Source: Rozella allomycis CSF55 (taxonomy: Eukaryota; Rozellomycota). From it: DNA of 64,000 nucleotides. The notes beneath the pieces were generated by a model. It ran no database searches and was not told the origin of the DNA. It saw only the letters and a program-made list of their open reading frames with translations. How positions within the stretch are numbered: the stretch's first letter is position 1; each line of letters opens with the position of its first letter. This document shows positions 56,056 to 64,000 of this stretch, piece after piece. Position numbers and translations under genes: made by a program. The stretch lies in NCBI GenBank assembly GCA_000442015.1, contig KE561096.1, forward strand, positions 1 through 64,000, written 5' to 3'.

Positions 56056-56747
56056 ATAAATTAATTAACTTTTTGACTAAGAATTCTTATTAAATGAAGT
56101 CGAAGATCTTTTTTATTAAATCTGTCTTCGTTGTAATCAATTATTTCTCAAAGAAGTAAAATATTTTATTTAATTCATTAAAATATTTATTAAGACCTCA
56201 AGCGCGTAGGAATTTGTCATCAGGATGTCTATTTCTAAAAGCCCTTGGGCCTTGGTTCAAGTGTCAGTAAATTTAACAAATGTTGATAAACTCGATTCTT
56301 TCATAATGAGGCTCACCATTACGGCTTTATAATTCTAAATAAGTGAACTAGAAAGACGCTTGGTTAAGAATGAAACACACAACAGTCCGACAGTCAGTCA
56401 CTTACACAACTACTCCCTCCACAGCTACTCAACTCATCAAAACGACGGGACAAAGCATTTCATAAAACTCCATGTGATGTGTTCATAAAGAAAGTAATGC
56501 AGGAAAAGATCTACTCTCTTCCGCGGTATTCCTTTCCTCAGTCTCCGCCTGAGGTTTTACCGGTGCCGCCTATGATCCGTCACTCTGACGGAATCAGTCT
56601 ATAGGTGATTTGCCCATGTACATGGCAATCGCGATCTGGAAGATCCATCTTTGAATGGTTAACTGGATTAGGTGTGACAGTTCTCCTCAGAACTCAGTCA
56701 CGTCCAGACATGGTTGCATTTTATGGTTATGCTGTTTTGATACCCAT
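56056..56747. other. Intergenic sequence upstream of the hAT remnant
   Basis: About 690 bp with no supported gene. The part from about 56380 to 56640 is C-rich and reads GTCCGACAGTCAGTCACTTA, different from its AT-rich surroundings; it could be transposon debris. A 64-codon frame at 56605-56799 runs into the transposon end and is not convincing. Confidence 0.4.
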
Positions 56748-58684
56748 CCATAATGACCATTATGGATCCATAATTATAATTCTAAAACTAATCCTTTAAT
56801 GCAAAACCAGATTTTATTTGTCGTTTTTCTTGTGGCGTACGATCTGACTGACTTCTTTAAAATTCCACATTGACCGATTTAGTTTCAAAAACATGAGCAT
56901 TTCCAAATTACGTGGAGTCATTGCATTACCCAAATTCAACTTGCATTGGCTGAATAATCGTTCACATTGATTGGATGTTGGAGGAATAAATGTCAAAATC
57001 TTCATATTCGCTCTCATCGCGTTTCCGTTTTTTGCTTGCTGAAGTTTTGCGGCGGCAAACCCCAACTGCTTTTCCTCTTCAGGAGTGAGTTGAATTAAAG
57101 CACGACTAAATGGTACCAAAGTCTCTTTTTCTTCCATCGTGAGCATCTCTTCCTTTTTCCAATCACTTTCACTAGGGCATTCTCAAATGCAACATTGTGA
57201 ACAATCTCCGCGTCAGTAGCCAAATAACCCCGCGTAGAAGGAAATTCTTCAATGACACTGTCAAAGAGAATTCTCACTTCTTCCATTGTCACATCACCTT
57301 GTAACGCGTTGGTGACAGAGTCCAATTTTGCCATTACTTCTTTCATTTCTTGAATAACAATTTGCTTTTTTGGAGAAGGCAAACAATCAAAAAGATCTCG
57401 ATCCATTTCATCAATAAATTCTTTTAGCTGAATATATACCCTGGCCATTGTATATTTTTCATTCCATCTTGTATCATTGTCAATAACAGGACTTAGGTTT
57501 GTCTTGTGTCTCAATTTTCCCCAATGCTTCAAACGTTTCAGTCTTTTCTCAAGTAATTTAGAAGAAAAACTAATAAATAAACTCCTAAGAGCAGTGAAAA
57601 ACTTTTTTATTTTATTCAAGGGTCGCATTTATACCCCGACCCTGGCATCTCACTTCTTTCCCCAAATTTCCTTCACCTTTTGCGGCTGTGTTATACCAAT
57701 AACATCGATATTTTTGCTAGATCTCTTGACTACCTCACTAAATAATAGGCCGGAAGTGAGAGCAGCCGGATTGCTAACTCTTCCACTTCCAACATTATTA
57801 ACTCCTTTAACTTAACCATAATTCCAGAATATCTTTGGTCCAGCAGTTGTTGGACTGCAAGGTTGAAGCGGTGGGAGACACACCCCAATGAAGGTACGTT
57901 GAAGGCGTTGGCTATTGATTTCATGAGATCACAATTTACCCCAACGTCACAATTTACCCCAACGATAAATTGCACAAAGTCACGCCCTTTCCCATAGATT
58001 TCAAGAGTGGCCTCCAAAAATGCAAAATGACTTTCCGTATCCAACGCTTCTTCATTCAGTAAGGGAGCCAAGGCCAAAAGCGTCAATGGTAAACGCGGTG
58101 TCACGGAAAAAGACCCACATAGTGATTTCCCGAATCTGTCCACTGATCGAACATTAATCCTCCTTTGTCAGGCAATTCTTTACTAATTTTTTCTTCCACA
58201 GACGCTACCAATAAATGTGCATATTGCACTTTTGATCTTTTCTTCCACAGACGCTACCAATAAATGTGCATATTGCAGAAAAGTATCAGAGTCCATTTTC
58301 TTCAATCGTGAATACTGTAGGAACAAAGGGTCTTCGCAAGAGGTATATGGTAGCGTACTTTTTCCAGTCAAAAGATCCAACCATCCAAACACATTTCTTT
58401 CTTTTTCAGTCGAAGATGGTATTTTTATTTCTTCTTTCCAATTCGGATGTTCTTTTTCAATGTGCTGCACAAGATTGGCGTACCTCTTGTTCTTCACTTG
58501 TTTTCGCTCAGATAAACAAAATCTACACTTCCATCGGTCTTCACCCATTGATTCAAAGTAAAACTTCGCTTTTTCACTGTTTGAGTAAGAGAGATTCATT
58601 GACAACAGTTTTTTTCACACCCAACCCTTGTATTATGTAACCGTCATGGGTTGGTCCCAGTCCATTATGGTATGGCCATAATGG
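56748..58684 (-). mobile_element. Degenerate hAT-type DNA transposon
   Basis: Minus-strand remnants of a transposase lie between two clusters of palindromic words: CCATAATGACCATTATGG at 56748-56765 and CCATTATGGTATGGCCATAATGG split over 58662-58684. These look like the (sub)terminal inverted repeats of the element. Exact ends and target-site duplication were not established. Confidence 0.6.
56814..58599 (-). pseudogene. Broken hAT transposase with BED zinc finger
   Basis: From the 5' end: a BED finger (WKCRFCLSERKQ...HIEKEHPNW), a region with SLGCVSHRFNLAVQQLL, a segment with DNDTRWNEKYTMARVY typical of hAT catalytic cores, and the dimerisation domain PPTSNQCERLFSQCKLNLG. The pieces sit in different frames separated by stops, so no single intact protein is encoded. 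Two small tandem duplications (58202-58278 and 57937-57972) disturb it further. Confidence 0.85.
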
Positions 58685-58793
58685 AATCATTATTTTTTTC
58701 GGAACTTCATACGTCGATTATTTGATTTTTGAAAGACAAGAAGCTTAAAAATTACACTTTGCATTTTTATTTTTTTAATAATTGCTCAAGGGG

Positions 58794-59945
58794 TTAACAA
58801 TCACCAAATAATTCGTCTACGTACCAAAGCAAAGGATCGTCAGCGAGAATAGGATACAGAAACTCTGAAGATACAAAATTATCTTTTTCCAGCAGAAAAA
58901 TGTGATTTGTGTTACAATAATGGTCCTTTAGAGTATCTGAATTTTTAAACTTTGTATTGCAAGTAATGCACGATAATTCACTAGTTTTCCTTCTGATATA
59001 ATTGATTAGCTTTATGCGTTCATAAACATCCAAACCTAGTCTGTAAATTTAAGTTTTAATACCTTTTGCAATCACAAATTCTTTAATGTCAAATTTAAAT
59101 TCATCTTTCACTTCCATGATTGCATCAAATGGAGTGTCAAAGTATCTTTGTCCAAAAAGACTCAAAGTTTGAGCTTCCTTTGAATTATCCCACCAATCTT
59201 CCCAAGTTTCCTTTTCACTTAAAATCTCTTGTTCATCATTCAAGTTAATCTCTTTTTTAAGCTCTACATAGTTTCTAAAATAGAATTTATCATAAATTAA
59301 ATTCTTGCTTGAAATTTTAAAATGTTTTTTCTTTCTCAGGTGATTTCTAAGAACAGTAAAACTTGGAAAGGTTTTCTCACAGTAAATACACTTCAAACTA
59401 ATCTCAATTTCATGTCACAATATTTACTCGTCTAACTTCTTTTTTAGAAGACTCATAAAGTCATCAAAGAGAACTATATTGTCAGGAGCACCGATGTTGA
59501 AGGAGTGTTCAATATACATATGCCTCACATATGATCTTTTATTAGTAAACACCTTCTTACAAAAAAGACATTGTCGGGCTTTAGTTTCAATACGTTCTTC
59601 TTCTTGTCTGTGTAGCAGTTTATCTAGTTTCTCTTTGTGTAGTTCATTTCTCAAAATTAAATCATTGCCAGCAGGCCCAGCACCTAGAATTGTGATTTCT
59701 CCTTCAAAACTATCGATTCCTTTGCACTTGTAATAATCTATATATTCTTGAAGAAAAGGTAAAACATCTTCTACATTGTTCACCGCTATTCTATGAATAT
59801 CAAAAAGATGTTTTAGAAAGCCCCAACTTGAATCAAAGCTTGTGTTGTTTTGACAAATTTCAAAGGTACAAATATATTTATCAGAGAAACTTGTCATTGA
59901 AGAGGGTGCCAAATCATAATAAAATGCGGCATTCTCTGAACTCAT
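58794..59945 (-). CDS. ZNF277: ZNF277-like C2H2 zinc-finger protein
   Basis: Fingers and signature phrases follow ZNF277: CLFCKKVFTNKRSYVRHMYI, HSFNIGAPDNIVLFDDFM, KCIYCEKTFPSFTVLRNHLR, KKHFKISSKNLIYDKFYFRN, ETWEDWWDN, KLINYIRRKTSELSCITCN and the closing HIFLLEKDNF...LADDPLLWY. Two introns (30 and about 27 nt) lie at LDD/LKCIYC and AKG/LDVYER. In animals ZNF277 binds ribosomal protein uS5 and Polycomb factors; its role in fungi is unknown. Confidence 0.88.
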
Positions 59946-60188
59946 AAACTATATTTTGATCCTCATGCGCCACTTCAAATCAAGCGTAAATTTCGAGTTC
60001 ACAACGTTTAAATTCTTCTTGGTGTCTATATTACTATCATGATTTGAACTTTGATACTTAGTCCGTTTAATTAAATTGAACATTATCGTAATATCAGGCT
60101 TTGGTGTTGATGAATGGATTGTATAAATATAAAAATATGATAAAATTAAAGCATATATTTACCATCATTTGTTAATTTTGTTTTATTA

Positions 60189-60509
60189 TTAGAGATCAAG
60201 GTCACCAAACTTTTCCTTAAAGGACTTGATATTTTCTGATTCTCCGGGTCCATTTGTCTTATTATCTTTAGTGTTCCAAGTTGGATGATTAAATGAGTCT
60301 TGTGTCAAAATAACATAAGGTTTTAAACTCGAAAGTGATAAAATTTCCATTGTTGCTCCATTTGTCAAAGTAATTTTTTGCTTGAAATGATTGGGGTACC
60401 TGACCTCCACGCCTCTGATTACTTTTAAATACTGACTACCAATACGATTCTGAATAGACATTCGAAAATTCCGTTTTAGAAATGTCACATTATCGGTGTT
60501 TTTCATCAT
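60189..60509 (-). CDS. Mitochondrial ribosomal protein bL31m
   Basis: A 106-residue basic protein with RYPNHFKQKITLTNGATMEI and YVILTQDSFNHPTWNT, the bL31 signature seen in fungal mitochondrial L31 (MRPL36). The N-terminal MMKNTDNVTFLKRNFR would serve as a targeting sequence; if so, its start codon lies inside the start of the divergent RRG7-like gene. Starting at the internal Met 60461 would avoid this overlap. Confidence 0.8.
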   Translation of the reverse strand: MMKNTDNVTFLKRNFRMSIQNRIGSQYLKVIRGVEVRYPNHFKQKITLTNGATMEILSLSSLKPYVILTQDSFNHPTWNTKDNKTNGPGESENIKSFKEKFGDLDL

Positions 60510-61081
60510 TTAAAGTAAGGGGATCTTGTTACGAAAATGTTGTTGCTTCAAAACTAAAAGATCTTAGTTTCGAATTAACGGTTACCGGAAAGTCTGGTGA
60601 CAAGGGAATAGACCTGAAAGGGTTCTGGGCTCTGCAAAGTGAAAAAATCCCAATAGCCGTTCAATGCAAATGCACCTCAAAGCCTATATCTGTTAGTGTT
60701 CTTCGCGAATTTGAAGGGGCTCTTTGTACATACCAAGTTATTAATCCGATAGGTATAATTGCAGTGACTACCAGACCGACGAAAAGTGCCATCGAATATA
60801 TGATGTCTTCCAGGCTCTCATTGATGTATTTATGTATTGATTACTACGGAAATTTCTTTTCTTGTTTAATGAATCCAAAGTTCTGTCAAGCACTTCCTGA
60901 ACTTACAGTTCTACAACCAATCGCCTTTGATTCGAAAGGATCAGAGCCAAAATTCATGTACCGCAATACACTTTTAAATAAATTATCAATACACTGCATT
61001 TATTTCATGCGTAGTATTTTTGTTTACCAACCCCTGTTGTCATTGCAAAATGAGTTCCCCAAGAAGGCGACTAGAGACTGA
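60482..61081 (+). CDS. RRG7: RRG7-like mitochondrial restriction-endonuclease-fold protein
   Basis: A 199-residue frame starting MSHYRCFSSFKVRGSCYEN with a basic N-terminus suited to mitochondrial import. The core GKSGDKGIDLKGFW, IAVQCKCT and SVLREFEGAL matches the PD-(D/E)xK-like fold of yeast Rrg7 (D...QxK). RRG7 is needed for respiratory growth in yeast. The last 11 codons overlap the first exon of UBE2H in another frame on the same strand. Confidence 0.78.
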   Translation: MSHYRCFSSFKVRGSCYENVVASKLKDLSFELTVTGKSGDKGIDLKGFWALQSEKIPIAVQCKCTSKPISVSVLREFEGALCTYQVINPIGIIAVTTRPTKSAIEYMMSSRLSLMYLCIDYYGNFFSCLMNPKFCQALPELTVLQPIAFDSKGSEPKFMYRNTLLNKLSIHCIYFMRSIFVYQPLLSLQNEFPKKATRD

Positions 61082-61742
61082 TATGATGAAACTGTAAACT
61101 GATAGAAATTAATTAAATTAGACTTATGAGTGATTACGAAGTATCACTAGTAAACGACAATATGCAAGAATTTTATATCAAGTTTCATGGGCCTGAAGGA
61201 AGTAAATCATGCAGATAATATAAAAGGCAGCCCCTTACTCTGAAGGAGTGTGGAAAATACATGTAGAAATACCAGACCAATATCCATATAAGTCTCCCTC
61301 AATAGGATTCGTTAACAAAATCTTTCATCCAAATGTAGATGAAATGTAAATGATAAAGAGTTTTATAATTATAGGAGTGGATCTGTTTGCTTAGATGTAA
61401 TTAATCAAACCTGGAGCCCTATGTTTGGTAACCATTCATTAAATAACAGTAGATTAGATATGATAAACATTTTTGAAGTATTTTTGCCTCAACTGCTTAG
61501 ATATCCTAACCCAACTGATCCTCTAGTACGTTTTATATTGTTGGTGTAGTTAGAATGGAGAAGCTGCCGCTCTGTTATTGAGGGAACCAAGCTCTTATGA
61601 AACCAAAGTTAAAGAGTATATTAAAAGATTTGCAACAAAAGAAGCAATTGAAGCTGCTGAAAATCAAGCCGAAGAAGGCGGAGACGATGATCTAGAAGAA
61701 GACTCATTTTCGGACGATGATGCTCCAGGAATGGAATTGTAA
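61050..61742 (+). CDS. UBE2H: UBE2H/UBC8 E2 ubiquitin-conjugating enzyme
   Basis: Starts [15 protein letters not shown], like the MSSPSPGKRRMDTDVVKL of animals, and continues [18 protein letters not shown]-like [32 protein letters not shown], the active-site [35 protein letters not shown] and an acidic tail ending GMEL as in UBE2H. Five introns of 25-30 nt. This E2 works with the CTLH/GID ligase in gluconeogenic enzyme turnover. Its first exon overlaps the end of RRG7 by 32 bp. Confidence 0.93.
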
Positions 61743-61798
61743 TATAAATTTAAAATCAGTTTTTATTGAATGCGTTGCTTTTCTTCGATGCTTTATAT

Positions 61799-62793
61799 TT
61801 AAATGTCTTCTTCTGTCAAGTCCTTTCTTAAACGTAAGTCTCCTGAACTATTTAAGACATCGATGGGTACTAGAGCGGATTTAATTTCGCCATCATCTGA
61901 GTAGTCTAAATCTGAAAGAACATTTATTTGATAACGAAACACATTCGGCCTCGTTAATTTTTGTTTAATGACATTCCTCAATTTAATTCGAATTAACCTA
62001 GACAACTTGGCGACATCTTTTAATTTTGTTTTATTTCCTATTAGAGATCCTATCCCTATGTCTATAAACGGTTCTTCTGAAAAACAAAATTCAAAAAAGG
62101 TCTGTGACCCAACATTTGCAAAATTTATGATTGCCTGTATGAAATTAAGAATAATTATACCTTCCCCTTAACTTCATTTAGTTTAAAGAATAAAGATATT
62201 GGTAATGTTGCGGAAGAAGCTTGTGGCCAATTCAATATCAATTCTGTTTCTATACCAATATTGGCACAATCTTTTACAGAAAACAAAATTTCGTAGTCCT
62301 ATCCTAAAAACAATCAAGCTCATACAACATTCTTTGTTTCCTTTAGCGTACCAATTTTATCTGGCACTCGAGAACACTCAGATATTTTTTCAATTCTTGG
62401 CGGGCTTTTACCAAATTCCAAATTTGTGATAACAAACCTTCCCAGATAGGATAGTCTTTCATTGTTAAGAATTTCATCCATTTTTTCAATTAGTAGATTT
62501 TGCAACTTGGAAGAAGTTTTGAATCGAAATAAAATTGATCTGACCAAACTATTAAGCCATTCAATGGTATCTGGATTTTCAGTATCATCTTCATTATACA
62601 TGCTGGAATCAATGACATCTGAAACCTGGTTAATCATTCTGAACAAATATACCAAATTACAATCGCGAACTGTTAACCTTTGAGGCCTCTCACGATCAGA
62701 TGGACTAAGGAAAAGATAATGAAAAATTCCTCCTAGTATCATAAATATAAACAGACTCCCAAATATGAAGCCCAGATAAAATTCACTTGTCAT
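61799..62793 (-). CDS. MMM1: MMM1, ER-anchored ERMES subunit
   Basis: N-terminal single transmembrane segment (FYLGFIFGSLFIFMILGGIF) and an SMP domain: DTIEWLNSLVRSILFRF, LSYLGRFVITNLEFGKSPP, DYEILFSVKDCANIGIETEL, ILNWPQASSATLPISLFFKL, INFANVGSQTFFEFCFSEEP and FIDIGIGSLIGNKTKLKDV. This is the Mmm1 layout; the SMP domain carries lipids between ER and mitochondria. Introns of 27 and 26 nt lie at KNV/DYEIL and KGK/AIINF. The SMP partner MDM34 is encoded 26 kb away. Confidence 0.94.

Positions 62794-64000
<1,207 letters not shown>

Overview
The window looks like nuclear DNA from a compact, AT-rich genome of an early-diverging, probably zoosporic fungus (Cryptomycota/chytrid grade). Rozella allomycis is my best guess, but this is inference. 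Reasons: genes are tightly packed on both strands, often 10-150 bp apart, and cut by many tiny GT-AG introns, mostly 26-31 nt and some only 18-20 nt. The gene set mixes fungal hallmarks (ERMES subunits MDM34 and MMM1, fungal-type Munc13-like protein, RRG7-like) with genes usually lost in Dikarya (Na,K-ATPase-type P-type ATPase, LKB1, CDK10, ZNF277-like, GATAD1-like, and a dynein-2-like WD protein that fits a flagellated stage). A few Ns (positions 185, 518, 2319, 63141) show a draft assembly.

Layout. 0-0.6 kb: a gag-like zinc-knuckle scrap. 0.6-4.6 kb: a Na,K-ATPase-like alpha subunit whose gene contains the most striking feature of the window, four 'intron stacks' in which 2, 4, 8 (probably 9) and 7 complete GT...AG introns lie head-to-tail with no exon between them. 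Removing each whole stack restores the conserved protein. 4.8-13.3 kb: a WD protein of dynein-intermediate-chain type, WDR48, a repeat-bearing unknown protein, a coiled-coil protein, the COMPASS subunit ASH2 and a GATA-finger/BAH-like protein. 13.3-21.8 kb: STT3, then CDK10-, LKB1- and GSK3-like kinases, an ING PHD protein and ribosomal protein eL6. 22-29.5 kb: p23, an EAF elongation factor, AP-3 sigma, an NNF1-like kinetochore protein, a 904-aa intronless secreted protein and DBP5. 29.5-31.6 kb: an uncharacterised open frame and a decayed gene with a nuclease-like ECK motif. 31.6-41.3 kb: SPT3, ARF1, BUB3, MDM34, a CDK12/CTK1-like kinase, a small secreted protein and an M1 aminopeptidase. 41.3-52 kb: a SWS1-like SWIM protein, a Munc13-like protein with several expanded repeats, two tandem paralogous type I membrane proteins, two unknown genes joined by an overlapping stop/start, and a SWEET sugar transporter. 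52-55 kb: a gene-poor tract of unusual composition. 55-64 kb: a BAH protein, a broken hAT transposon, a ZNF277-like protein, mitochondrial bL31, RRG7-like, UBE2H (overlapping the end of RRG7), MMM1 and the start of an alpha-tubulin gene running off the edge.

Functional themes are chromatin/transcription (ASH2, GATA-BAH, ING, SPT3, EAF, CTK1-like, BAH), mitochondria-ER contact (MDM34, MMM1) with mitochondrial upkeep (bL31m, RRG7), trafficking (ARF1, AP-3 sigma, Munc13-like), mitosis (BUB3, NNF1) and ubiquitin (WDR48, UBE2H). Neighbours are not functionally co-ordinated as in bacterial operons. What neighbours share is extreme compaction. Exon structures were derived by hand from conserved reading frames and GT/AG borders; coordinates given for a CDS are the genomic span including introns.
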